Source: Podocnemis expansa (Eukaryota; Chordata; Testudines; Podocnemididae). From it: a stretch of 64,000 nt of DNA. Every line of letters starts with the position of its first letter. The first letter of the stretch is position 1. The stretch is taken from NCBI GenBank assembly GCA_007922195.1, contig ML681963.1, forward strand, positions 140,246,403 through 140,310,402, in the 5' to 3' direction. Positions 23,520-34,056 of this stretch are shown piece by piece. Made by a program: the position numbers and the translations under genes. A model generated the notes under the pieces. It was not told the origin of the DNA. It did not search any database and was given only the letters and a program-made list of their open reading frames with translations.

Positions 23520-23650
23520 GTTACTTACCTTTAACCAGCGTTCATTGAGATGTGTTGCTCCTGGCCATTCCATGCTAGGTGTGCACGCGCTGCATGCACA
23601 GATCGCCGTAAGGTTTTTCCTCAAGAGTAGCAGTAGGGTCGGCTGTGGAG
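23520..23650. repeat. Right inverted terminal repeat of DIRS element B
   Basis: The reverse complement matches 30185-30292, with shared 'ccgaccctac', 'gcacacctagcatggaatgg' and 'cagcagcaatcac'-like blocks. The outermost 'gaggttacttacctttaacc' part pairs with the internal complementary region. Confidence 0.9.
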
Positions 23651-23779
23651 ATGCCTGGAGTAGCGCCTCTGAAGCAGTCTATGTAAGGGCCAGCTGACCC
23701 TCCCCGCCCCAGGTCCTTCTTTCCAACTATTCTGAAGATGGGTAGGAGGGAGGGAAATGGAATGTCTGGGAACAACACA

Positions 23780-23860
23780 TCTCAAAGAACACTGGTTACA
23801 GATAAGTAACCTCTTTGTCTTCTTTGAGTGATTGCTCCTGTCCATTCCATGCTAAATGAT
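23780..23860. repeat. Internal complementary region of DIRS element B
   Basis: 'cacatctcaaagaacactgg...aagtaacctc' is the reverse complement of 23520-23558 at the right end. The following 'ttctttgagtgattgctcct...attccatgcta' is the reverse complement of the left terminus near 30258-30292. The two matches abut, as if copied from a circle junction. Confidence 0.9.
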
Positions 23861-23892
23861 TCACTAGTCTTATCTTAGGTGGTGGGTCAGAA

Positions 23893-25315
23893 TCACAGCC
23901 TCATGAACTGAAAGACCGCTCTCCCAACTGCTGCGTCATCCCGCAACTGCTGAGTGATCGTGTAGTGCTGTGCAAAGGTGTGGACGGAGGACCAAGTGGC
24001 TGCTTTGCATATGTCCACAATTGGCACGTGGGCCAGAAAGGCCAAAGATGATGCTTGAGCCCTTGTTGAGTGGGCTTTGACAACTGGAGGGCGGACCTTC
24101 ACTAGAGCGTAGCATTTCTGGATACAGGCCACTATCTAGGCTGAGATATGTTGCACTTAGACAGGTTCTCCCTTCATGCTGTCCACTATTGCTACAAACA
24201 GTCATGAGGTTTTTCGGAACGGCTTCCTTCTTTCAGTGTCAAAGGCTAGAGCCCTTCGGACATCCAGCATGTGTAATCAATGGTCCATCTCCAAGGCATG
24301 GGGCTTAGGATGGAAGATGAGTAAGCAGATCTCCTGGTCAGCATGGAAATATGAAACCACTTTCGGTTGGAATGATGGGTGCGGGTGCAGCTGGACCTTG
24401 TCTTTGAAAAAAAAACTGTATAGGGAGGCTCTGATGTCAGGGCCCAAATCTCCGATACCTGTCTGGCAGAAGTAATTGCTACCAGAAAGGCTACCTTCAA
24501 CGAGAGGTAAAGCAGTAAGCAGGACGTGAGCATTTTGAAGGGTGGTCCAGTTAGTCTTGACAGCACCAAGTTCAAATCCCACTGAGCCACTGGGACCAGG
24601 GCTGGCTCAACCGAAGAGCAAATAAGGCAATAACTTTGGGCGCCACTGCCTTGGGGACAGCCGTGGTGCCACGCAGGGGTCAGGGCGAGCCAGCTCAGAA
24701 ACCAGAACCATGCTCTCGTGCCTCCCCAAGCCAGCCACTCTCCCCTGAGGGGAGGAGCAGGCCACTCCATGGGGCAGGCACTGCTTTCTTGCCCTGCATC
24801 TGGGCCAGCCCTCCCTGCTCCTAGGGAGGAATAGCCAGCCCAGGGGAGGGGTAGGAGAGGAGAGCCCCGCCTCTGCACTGGCCCACTCTGACCCCAGGGC
24901 AGCTGTTCTCTGCCCTGGGGGCTGGGCAAGCCAGCCAGAGCGGGGGACACAAAACCAAAAGTCAGCTCAGGGCGCCACAGCCCCTTGAGTCGGCCCTGAC
25001 TAGGAGGTGCACCAATGGGCACTACCTATCCAAGCCCTTCAGGAAGCATTTTACCATTGGATTGGAAAAGACTGAAGTGTGATCAGCACTCGTGTGGAAT
25101 GCAGAAATCACCACCAGATGGACCTTAATGAGGGAGACTGAGAGGCCCTTGGTCTTTAAGGACAATAAGTAATCCAAAACCTTCAAAGCTGGGACCAAAC
25201 TTGGATCAAGCCCCTCATCTGTTGCCTGCTCCACAAATCTTGTCCATTTGGCCTTATGTGTGGACCTGGTAGCGGGTTTCCTGCTCTTATGCAACACTTC
25301 CTGGACTTGTGCCAA
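23893..25315 (-). pseudogene. DIRS element B tyrosine recombinase, interrupted by hAT
   Basis: The N-terminal part (25315-25022) reads 'HKSRKPATRSTHKAKWTRFV', 'LKVLDYLLSLKTKGLS' and 'SVFSNPMVKCFLKGLDR'. After the hAT insertion (24597-24998) comes 'VAFLVAITSARQVSEIWALT', with the first catalytic arginine, then 'FHPKPHA' and a later piece (24132-23893) with 'AHSTRAQASSLAFLAHV' and 'FAQHYTI', which provide the HxxR pair and a tyrosine. All family landmarks are present but spread over several frames. It integrated circular DNA copies when active. Confidence 0.9.
24597..24998. mobile_element. hAT-type element (402 bp) inside the DIRS B recombinase
   Basis: The left end 'cagggctggctcaa' and the right end 'ttgagtcggccctg' form an inverted terminal repeat. 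The flanks 'actgggac' (24589-24596) and 'actaggag' (24999-25006) agree at six of eight positions, consistent with a decayed 8-bp duplication. The interior is GC-rich with no transposase. Recombinase coding sequence is recognisable on both sides, so the element interrupts it. Confidence 0.85.
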
Positions 25316-25335
25316 ACACTGGAGTTCACGTCATG

Positions 25336-26511
25336 TTAGCCATGGAGGTTCCATGCCCGAAGATGCAGGGATCGCAGGTTCAGATGTACCAACTGGGCAT
25401 GGTCCAGAGAGAGTAGCTCCAGTAGTAGAAGTAACCGTATTGGATCTTGGGTTGAGCGATTCAACAGGGTTGTATACCAATGCTGTCTCGGCCATGCTGG
25501 GGCTATGAATATGACAGTGGCTTTGTCCTGGCTGATCTTTTGAATCACTCTCAAAATTAGTGGGGTCGGGGGGAATGCATAATACCTCCAACCCAAGCAA
25601 GAGATTTCAAAAGTGTCTGCCACTGACCCCAGGCTGCTCCCTCTGAATAAGCAGAAGGGCCTGCATTTATTGTTCCATTCTGAAGCAAAAATGTCTGTTT
25701 GGGGATGACCCCACTTCCAGAAGAGATCTGACAAAACTTCCCATTTGAGAGATCACTCATGGATCATAAATTTTCTGCTGAAACTGTCTGCCAGAAGGTT
25801 CTGTCACCCTGGAAGATAGGAGATGACAAGGTGAAGTGAGTGGTGAATACAGAACCCCCACAGATTGAAGGCTTTGTGACAGAGGGGCACAGAGTTGGCA
25901 CCCTCTTGTCTGCTGAAGTAAAACATAGCAGAGGTGTTGTCCATCTGGACTGACACTACCTTGCCCACCAAGAGATCTTGAAATACATGGCAGGCCAGGT
26001 ACGCTGCTCTGAGTTCCCTCATGTTGATATTGAGATGAAAGCCAGTGCCCCTCCAAGCCCTTGAGTCTCAAAATGGTCAACATGTGTGCCCCACCCCAAG
26101 TCCAAGGCATTGGTAACTACGTGCACCAATGGCTGCGGTGACTGGAAGGGAAGACTGCTGCATACATTGTGTTCCTGGCACTACCAATCCAGCACTTGCT
26201 GGACTTCTGCCGGAAGTGTGACCATGCCATCAAGATCATCATGGGCTGGCCTATAGAACTATGCTAACCACATCTGTAGAAGGTGTAAGCAGAGGCGAGC
26301 ATGTTTCACCGCATAGGTGGAGGCCACCATGAGCCTCAACAACCTCAGGCAAGTCCTCCCCATGGTGAGAGCGAATTTTCGCAGAGTCCTTACACTGTCT
26401 CTGATCGCCAGAAACTGAGTCTGGGCAAGGGAGGCTCTCTCCACTGTAAAGTCCAGTACTGCCCCTATAAACTTGATCCCTTGCATGGGAACAAGTACGG
26501 ATTTTGCACAT
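25336..26511 (-). pseudogene. DIRS element B RNase H and following conserved region
   Basis: The pieces are 'IKFIGAVLDFTVERASLAQT' (26486-26420), 'MRELRAAYLACHVFQDLLVG' and 'SVQMDNTSAMFYFSRQEGA' (26022-25900), the RNase H core with its aspartate. Next comes 'WGHPQTDIFASEWNNKCRPF' and 'YYAFPPTPLILRVIQKI', the conserved DIRS block before the recombinase. Frames change at least twice. The second block has no active-site motif I can name. Confidence 0.82.
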
Positions 26512-26559
26512 TGATTAAAAGTCCCAGACAGATGAAAGTATCCTGAATCACCTGTAGGT

Positions 26560-27276
26560 GGCGGGCTACCTCATACCTAGAACAACTGCACATCAGCCAA
26601 TCATGTAGGTACAGGAACACTTGAATGCGAGAGCATCAGAGAAAAGCCATGACCACCACTAGACACTTCATAAACACTCAGGGTGCAACTGGCAGTCCGA
26701 AGGGAAGGACCATAAACTGAAGGTGCCTGTTCCTTACCACAAACTGCAAAAACGCCCTGTGCTGGGATATGATTGAAATATGGAAATAAGCGTCCTGGAG
26801 GTCGAGGGTGGTATACCAGTCTCCTGGATCCAGAGAAGGAATTAATGAGGCTAGGGAGCCCATTTGAAAGTGCATCTTGTGAAAGAAATGATTCAGTCCT
26901 CGGAAACTGAAGATGGGACAAAGACCACCCTTCGCTTTTGGGATGAGGAAATAGTGGCAGTAAAACCCCTTACCTCTTAGATTTTGAAGGATCTCTTCTA
27001 CTGCCCCCTTGTCCACGAGACACTGTACTTCTTGGGCCAGGAGTTGTTTGTGAGAGGGGTCCCTGAAAAGAGACAGGGCAGAAAGAGGGTAGGGAAGAGA
27101 ACGGGAGCAAGTAACACTGTTACACCATGTGAAGTACCTAGTGAGTGATCCAAAGTGATCTCTGACCAGGCACAGTAGAACCAGGATAGTCTGTTCATGA
27201 AGAGAAGGAGATCTGGATCCGATGATGCGTCCAGTATGCCAGCCTCAAGTGCACCCTCAAAAGTTCTTCTTTGCAC
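26560..27276 (-). pseudogene. DIRS element B reverse transcriptase remnant
   Basis: 'KGAVEEILQNLRGKGFYCHY', 'PIFSFRGLNHFFHKMHFQMG' and 'TTLDLQDAYFHISIISQHRA' followed by 'LQFMVLPFGLPVAP' are the RT finger and palm blocks in order. The catalytic box at about 26590-26615 reads LYLHDWLM where YLDD is expected, so one catalytic aspartate is a histidine. It shares its layout with element A but differs in sequence. Not functional. Confidence 0.88.
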
Positions 27277-27468
27277 CAGAGGGCTGGCGCAAACTGCTCT
27301 GGTTCTGGCTGGAATGGCGCTGATTGTTTATCTGGCCATTCCAACCCCTCCTACGGTTGTACTCCTGACAACGCTTGTATGGGCGGGTTGGTGACTGAGG
27401 CCTGAATGGCTTTCTCTGGGATGCTCAAGTGTGGAACCCCAAGGATTTCAACAGAGCTCTAGAGTCCT

Positions 27469-29510
27469 TCAGAGCCTATTGCTTTGAATCAGTTTGTTGG
27501 GAGAAGAGCTATGGCCCTTCCAAGGAGAGGTCCTAGATTGTGGATCTGACCTCTTGTGGGAGCACTGAGGCTTACAACCAAGAACTCTGATGCATGGTGA
27601 CTCCAGATGCCACAGCCCATGTTGCAGCATCCATGGCGTTGAGAGCAGACTGCAACAGCACCTTGGAGACCACTTTGCCCTCCTTGATTGACACTGTGAA
27701 CTCGGCTCTGGATTCCTGGTTATTCTTATTAGAAAACCTTTCCAAGGAGGCCCAGTAATTGCCTGCATACCTGCTAAGGATCGCCTGTTGGTTAGCTGGA
27801 GCCCTCTGGTAGAGTAGATCTTTTGTCTAAAAAGCTCCAGCTTTTTCACGTCCTTAGACTTTAGCGTTGGTCCTTGTTGCCCCTGCCTCTCCTTTTTATT
27901 AGCAGCTGCCACCACTGGTGACCTCAGCCTGGGGTGGGAATGAAAATGCTCATAACCCTTGGTGGGTATGAGGTATTTCCTCTCAACCCTTTTCACAGTA
28001 GGGCAAATGGAGGCTGGAGTGTTCCACAAGGTCTTGGTGGTGTTCTGAATCATCTTTATAAGTGGCAGGGCCACCCTCACTGGCTCTTCTGCGAGAAGAA
28101 TGTCCACCAGGGGGTCTGCCACCTCTGAAATCTCTTCCGCTTGAAGGCCTAGGCCATGCGCCACCCTTCTGAGAAGCTATTGATGAGCCCTGTTATCCTC
28201 CTGGATAGCAGCTGGCTTAGCCCCCATTACTGCCTCATCACGTGGTGAGGATGAAAATTGCCCCACCAGATCTTTAGGTCTGCCCCCAGAGATGGAGGCG
28301 GCTCAAGGGCCTTTGCTTTTGAGGCTTGTGTGACCTTAATCCCCCACTTCTGACCAGGAGCACTGCTGGCCCAGGAAAAGACCCAGGACCTGCCTCCTGG
28401 GTCCAATTCAGCTCCCCAGGCCTGATCCGGTCTCAGGGCCCCTCCACCAGCCCGGCCTTGGATCCCCAGTTGAGGACGGGGCCAGGTGAAGCAGGGGCCG
28501 CCACAGGTGGACCAGCCCAGATCCCTGGCCAGGAAAGGCAGGTGCCACCATGGACAGCCCAGCCTGAATGCGGGGCCGGGCCTCCTGCAGTGGCACCTGC
28601 CTTTCCCGGCTGGGTTCCAGGAGAGGCAGGGGCCATGCCAGCCATTCAAGGAACTGGTGCCAGGACTCGGGGCATGTGCTCCGTGTGCCAGGTGCCAGCA
28701 TCACCATTGCTTCTGATACCTCACCAGTGTCTGGCGGTGCACTCACTGTACAAGAAGGCAGCAGCCAGGAGGTTGCCACTGAATAGGGTCTGCTCAACTT
28801 GGGCCCTTGCTCCTGATCGTAAGCCCAGAGAGTCCAAAAGGGCCATTGTTGTGGCACCTGCCATTGCAGTTGCCACTGTGGGAGAGAAGGGGAAGGTGGT
28901 TGAGGGTCTGATCTGTGACTACAGTCCCTGCTCCTCCTCGATGCTATGGACCCCTCCTCTGAGTCTGAAGAGAATCTACTTTGGGGAGACCAGGGTGGTG
29001 CAGTACCAGATGATGCAGGAGAGCGGTGCCATGAGCCAACATCTTGTTCTGGTATGTGGGACTGTGGACAGGTGGTCCCACTCTGACACTTCTGTCAGGG
29101 AGCAGTACGGGGGAGCCCCCGCCACTGCTACTATCACTGGCAGTGCTGGGGAATGACACCAGGCCGATGAAGTTGGTGCTGCAGCCAAGGTCCCCTTTGA
29201 CTGCCTGTGCTGTGGAGACTAGGATCTGATGCCGATGGCAAGGGCGACCAATGCTGAGGCATAGTCAGGTGTGTTGGCATGGGTTTACCTCTTGACGGCC
29301 CCAGTCTTTTGCTGGAGATGGCAAGGGGTCTGGTATGGGCAGTGCCATCTGCTCAATGAGTTCCTGTGCTGCATCAAAGGTTTCCAGTGTGGAAGGGAGA
29401 TGAATCTCCTCCTCCAAAATGTTCCTCGTTGGGGAGGCCACGGACACAGAACTCAATGGTCTTTCTCTGGGAGCCCGAGTCGACAGTGCCGTGTGCTGTG
29501 GGGCCAAACC
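27469..29510 (-). pseudogene. DIRS element B gag-like region
   Basis: The best-preserved part (28164-27469) contains 'VDILLAEEPVRVALPLIKMI', 'TVKRVERKYLIPTKGYEHF' and 'KKLELFRQKIYSTRGLQLTN', typical of the gag-like ORF of vertebrate DIRS elements. Upstream pieces (29507-29265) have a Ser/Pro-rich composition. A GC-rich low-complexity block lies in between (28326-28660). No catalytic motif. The region is broken by stops. A structural role is inferred from position only. Confidence 0.7.
28326..28660. repeat. GC-rich imperfect tandem block in the DIRS B gag region
   Basis: Phrases such as 'ggcaggtgccacc' and 'gtggcacctgcctttcc', and variants of 'ccaggagaggcaggggcc', recur in both orientations. 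Base composition is far above that of the neighbours. Long frames cross it in both strands but translate to Gly/Pro/Ala/Trp-rich sequence, an effect of composition. It could be a gag low-complexity expansion or a separate insertion. Confidence 0.5.
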
Positions 29511-30184
29511 ATACAGCCCTTCCTAGAACTCTTTCCCTTGTCCAGTGCTGTGGTCTTCTTAGAAGAACAGCCTTTATCTACTTTCCTCTTCTTCTTCAGC
29601 GGTGCTGGGAGAAGTGACCAGTGCTGCTAATGATGAGTGGATGTTTCCAGCACCATACGGTGCCACGACTCCCTAGAAGGGTCTTTGAGTCTGGTTTCCT
29701 CCCTGGAAATGGCAGAAGCACTACACACCGATGGTGCTGCACTGGTTTCCGCTCCTGAGGGAGCTGGGCGAAACCCTCCCCCATTATGTGGATCCTCAGC
29801 CTCTGCTCCCTATCCTTCTGAGTTCAAGGTTAGGAACTGTGACAGATCTTACACTTTTCTTTAAGATGTGACTCCCTAGGCATCTAAGGCAGGAATGGTG
29901 CAGTCATCCAGAGGCATCAGCTTCGAGCAGGAGTCACAGGCTTTGAAGCCAGGCATACCCAGCCAGGAGCCTGGGGTGGGCAATCACTAACACTAAAGGC
30001 TAACAATGCAAACTAACTTAACTATTTACTGAACACTTCAGTTAAGTTAACTAACATTTTGGAGGAAGCTGTTAAAACTAGCAGGCTAATGTTCCACTGA
30101 CTGTCAGGGTTGGTAAGAAAGAACTGGGGAAGGGAGGGTCGTTGGGCCCTCAGATAGAGCGACACAGAGGCACCAACTCCAGGG

Positions 30185-30292
30185 GACTCCACAGCCGACC
30201 CTACGGGTACTCTGGGGGAAAAGCCTTCTGACAATTAGTGCATGTGGCACATGCACACCTAGCATGGAATGGACAGCAGCAATCACTTGAAG
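30185..30292. repeat. Left inverted terminal repeat of DIRS element B
   Basis: The 5' end of the element on the minus strand. It is an inverted partner of 23545-23650. CR1 sequence ('aaatatttattaactcc') resumes right after about 30292. Confidence 0.9.
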
Positions 30293-30365
30293 AAAAATAT
30301 TTATTAACTCCTTCTGCCTTTTCTGCACTATTATTAATAATTCTACCATTTCTATCAGGGGAAAG
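30293..30365 (-). mobile_element. Continuation of the CR1 LINE beyond DIRS element B
   Basis: 'aaatatttattaactccttc' and 'attattaataattctaccat' match, in reverse complement, the plus-strand CR1 at 44418-44475. Joined with 23513 this restores colinearity with CR1, so the DIRS element inserted into a pre-existing LINE. Confidence 0.8.
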
Positions 30366-31371
30366 TGGCTCTCCAACTATTATTCAAGGTCTTTCTTTTT
30401 CAACTGAGACAGCTCCAAATTGCTGGCTCAGCTTTGTAGATCCATGGTACGGTTACAGGAAATATAGACAAGACGTTTCTTTTTTGAGCAGTCTGCAGCA
30501 TCACTGTATCTTTCCACGGGAATTTAGCAACAGCAAGTTCCAATGTGAGTGCTCCTCCCCCACTCTGGTCAGCTCTCCTGGGCAAAATCATGAAAGCAAC
30601 AGAACATATTACCCCTAGTAGAAGTTGGTGGCTGAAACCTATATCTACCCTGCAAAACAACACAACCAAAATGCAAGAGTGCACTGTGACACCAGTGGGA
30701 AGCTTCAGCTCTTAACACTCATGAGTTATTTCACGATTTTTCCAGCTGTTGCTCCCTGTAAAAATGATGAATTACCTACATTTCACTGTACTATGGAGGT
30801 AGGACATTAACCTCCTAAGGAGATATTAAAGGAAATGAAAGATGTATGAGTGGCAGCAGCAGAGGAAAGATACAGAATCCTCCTTCCATTGGTAATCCTT
30901 CCCATCCCTTGTGTGCTTGACTTGTGATGCAGTTTGCCATGCGATTTTGACTCTTAAGCACAGTGGCCTATAGTCTATAAGGCTGCCAACATATGTGGCC
31001 AGTTTTCAAAAGAGCACAGCACGATGGATGCTGAACTCATAACTGACCCAACATACTGATCACGGTGGGAGCTGAGCACATGAGAAGCTGACCTTTCTTT
31101 AGGTGCCTAGAAGGAAGCTGGACTCTTACGGAAAGGTGGCCCTGATTCTGGGGGCTAAGCTCTTGAATACCTGTTGCTGCACTGCTTTGAAAATCTGGAT
31201 TTGGTTTCCTCTGTGTAAAGTATAACTTTTGCTGCCACTGTGAGTAAATATCCTACTTATCTCACTACTCCCCTAGGACTCTTAACCAGGGGTATGCAGA
31301 GGTCTTCCTAGGAGCACATCAGTTCATTTAGATATTTGCCTAATTTTACAACAGGCTACATAAAAAGAAAA
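30366..31371. other. Non-coding stretch
   Basis: No gene or clear repeat family. Ends in an A-rich run (31366-31385) next to a PLE tail. Confidence 0.5.
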
Positions 31372-31755
31372 AAAAAAAAAAGAAAAACCAAAGAGTCGTG
31401 TGGCACTTTATGACTAACAGATTTATTTATTGCATGAGCTTTTGTGGGAGAAAATCCCACTTCATCAGATGCTTTAAAGATGGGTGAACTTATAGAATGG
31501 AAAGAAAATAAATGCAAGAGGGTGTAAAACATAGGATCAGGTCATACAGTAACAGCAAATCAGAGAAGTTGTTGGGTTCAAACCATGGGAAGCCTGAACT
31601 CAAATTACCTTTTGTAATGGGAAAAGAACCCATTGTCTCGATTCAGTCCTGCTTTCACAGAATTTAGCTTGCATATTAATTCGAGTTCAGCTGTTTCTCT
31701 TTGAAGTCTCGATGTCCCAGCCACATCTCTGACGATGGTCATTAACAAGTCAGTA
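31372..31755 (-). mobile_element. 5'-truncated PLE copy
   Basis: Reverse complement of the PLE 3' tail plus the last codons of the endonuclease: 'agctgtttctctttgaagtc' at 31690-31710 mirrors 16470-16495 of the long copy. A- and G-rich sequence flanks the tail at 31366-31385. Confidence 0.85.
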
Positions 31756-33843
31756 CAAACTAAGATTTCATGCATTCAATGACTTGTTTATATTGCTCTG
31801 TGTACTGTACCCTGAAATGGGTGTAGAATATTTATATTCCAATTAACTTGTTTTATAATTGATATCGTAAGTCAAAAATTTTTCAGTAATAGAGTTCTGT
31901 GACACTTTTATATTTTTCTGTCTGTGGAAGCAACTAGCTTTTAAGTGAGGGGAAACCTGAGATTATGCAAGACAAAACTGTGGGAACACAGCTCCCGGAA
32001 GGAGTGCAGTAGTCTGAAAAGACTGAGAGCAACTCCTTTAGGACATGAGGAGGCTCAGCAATTTCTAGGTGATGTGCTGTATGCACTTGGTAGGGTCTAG
32101 CCATAAATTACCATTGTGCAGAGCTGTAACTACAGTTTACTGGGCTCCTTACTATACCCAGCACCTAAGGCAAGTGGCGTGGAGCATGCCATTTAATGGA
32201 GCGGCTCAATGGAGCTACTCCGGCAAAGTCCTGCTCGCCGCGCTGTAGTTACGACTCTGCCATTGTGGACTGAGATCTTAAAAGCGGCTTAAATTATTTG
32301 GATCCCCAGTTCACATTAATGTTTTCAGCAAGTGAGCACACAAATCTCCTAGGTAGCTTTGAAAACCTTAGCCATAGCTAATAGGTATACACAGATTTGG
32401 CAGACTTTAACTTTTATTTTTTACCATTTTGGCATAACATTAATGTTTACTTTTAAGCATTTTTTTTCTATTTCATCTATGTAAATTTTCATAGCTAAAC
32501 AAATTTATGGGTTTTTAAACCCTTTTTCATTAACAGTGGATGTTAAAATTCAAAATACAAAAGGTTTATAATGATTAAGACATAAATTGTCAACATCATG
32601 TTGGAAAACACAAATAAAACTCTAATAAATCTCAAGCAGAATTTTCTTACTTTGCCTACCTGTAAATTTGGATTATCATTAGGGCTGCCATGCTATTTTT
32701 AATGAAAGATTAACTTTTAATTACTGGTAACTCTAGGACAATACTGGAAGGTTGGAAACCCTAATTATCATCGATGGTAAGCTTTTTGTCATTGGTTCTG
32801 GTGTCCACAATTAAATCAACATTTATCCACCTTTAATGAGAAAAAATCTAATCTTTCCAAGCTTAGTGCAGAAAGATTTTGATATACATCACTTTCTTTA
32901 CAAAGAGGGTTCAGGTCCTAAATGAATCCTGTGCTAGATCCTTAGATGACTGAGGTGGTTCTGGGTTACACCCTCATTTGAGTCAGTTGAGTCAATTGAC
33001 AATAGCTGACCCTCTTTTGCAGCACCTCACGTTCCTGGAGATTTTATAACCTCAGCAGGAGGGAGAATTTCCTCTGCAAAGTTTACAATTACCACAAAAA
33101 CAAACTAATGTGCTACCAAACTGGTGAAACCAGCACAATTCATGGACAGAGCAGGCCCACTCATTTCAATTCAAGGATTTACAAGCTCAACTGGTGAAGC
33201 TGCTAACTGCCTTAAGTCTGATCTTACCCTGAATTCTTCCTGTTTTTGAAATAACATATTATAAAATGAAATGAAATGCTCAAAACTCAGGAAGCAGAGA
33301 AGTTATGATTCTCATAATATCAACAGTTTAGCCATGCTGCACATACTCTGAATTATCTATTCCAGTGTTCCTTTTTAAGGTCAAGATCCATCTTCCATTG
33401 AAGACAATGGGAGTCTTTCCGTTGACTTTCATGGAAATTGGATCAAGCCCTAAATGTCAACATTAATCTATTACTATTTATGGTGTTGGATGTATACAGG
33501 ATGTACAGTGTGGCTGACTGAAGATTGCTATGATATGCATAAATTTCCTGGCTTAGTCATTGCTTGACCAATCTTTTTATATTTCTAGCCTGACCTGGGT
33601 AGTAAAAAAAAATAACAGGATTCTGACCTTTCTTCTGATTTTCCAAGCTTTCTTTCACTGTAAACTGTGATTTTGCTGGAGAGCTGAAAAATCACACAGG
33701 GTTCAACTTTATGTACATTTACTGAGGTGATGTCAAAGATTGAAACACACTAGACGGAGACATCATACAAGATAACTTTTCTCATTAAACACAAAGCAAG
33801 CTCAACGTCCAAGCATGCCTGTTCTATAGGGAAAATAAGAATT
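31756..33843. other. Non-coding stretch with one hAT miniature
   Basis: No gene. It holds the hAT miniature at 32119-32259 and a 'ccattgaagacaatggga' palindromic relic near 33390-33450. The rest is AT-rich single-copy sequence. Confidence 0.5.
32119..32259. mobile_element. hAT-type miniature (141 bp) with perfect 8-bp TSD
   Basis: The ends 'cagagctgtaactacag' and 'ctgtagttacgactctg' form an inverted repeat of 17 bases with two mismatches. The octamer CCATTGTG is present at 32111-32118 and 32260-32267. No coding capacity. The TSD length and terminal CAG...CTG point to the hAT superfamily. Confidence 0.93.
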
Positions 33844-34056
33844 CAGGATGGGGTCTCAAACACATGGCTCACGGGCCGCATGTGGCTCCTAAAGCTATTT
33901 CCTGCAGCCCACAATGACACTATTGTTACTGATATTTGCAATATCATTGTATGAAAAGGTTTCAGTGGTGTGGCCCTCAGGCTAATGTACTAGTCCTAGT
34001 GTGGTCCTGTACTAGTTCTCATTACCTCCCATGGTGATTTGAGTTTGAGACCCCTG
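33844..34056. mobile_element. hAT-type miniature, 'CAGGGGTCTCAAAC' family, copy 1
   Basis: About 213 bp, ending in 'gagtttgagacccctg'; the left end is 'caggatggggtctcaaac'. The interior 'ctatttcctgcagcccacaa...gttactgatatt' closely matches the copy at 63475-63661. I found no clean target-site duplication here. Confidence 0.8.

Larger units (their letters stand above)
23514..30292 (-). mobile_element. DIRS-like retrotransposon, element B, inserted in CR1
   Basis: A second tyrosine-recombinase retrotransposon, of another subfamily than element A and in the same orientation. Reading order: gag-like (about 29510-27469), RT (27276-26560), RNase H and following conserved region (26511-25336), recombinase (25315-23893, split by a hAT element). 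The inverted terminal repeats are about 23545-23650 and 30185-30292. The internal complementary region is about 23780-23860. CR1 sequence continues on both sides, which fixes the edges to within a few bases. Stops, shifts, the hAT insertion and a changed RT catalytic box make it inactive. Confidence 0.92.

Noticed and set aside
24246..25022. 258-codon minus-strand frame as one protein
   Set aside because: It is a chance fusion of hAT element sequence with DIRS recombinase coding sequence; the junction lies at the hAT border near 24597.
28326..29156. Long plus-strand frame (276 codons) as a host gene
   Set aside because: It runs antisense to the DIRS B gag region through a GC-rich repeat block, has a low-complexity translation and no domain.
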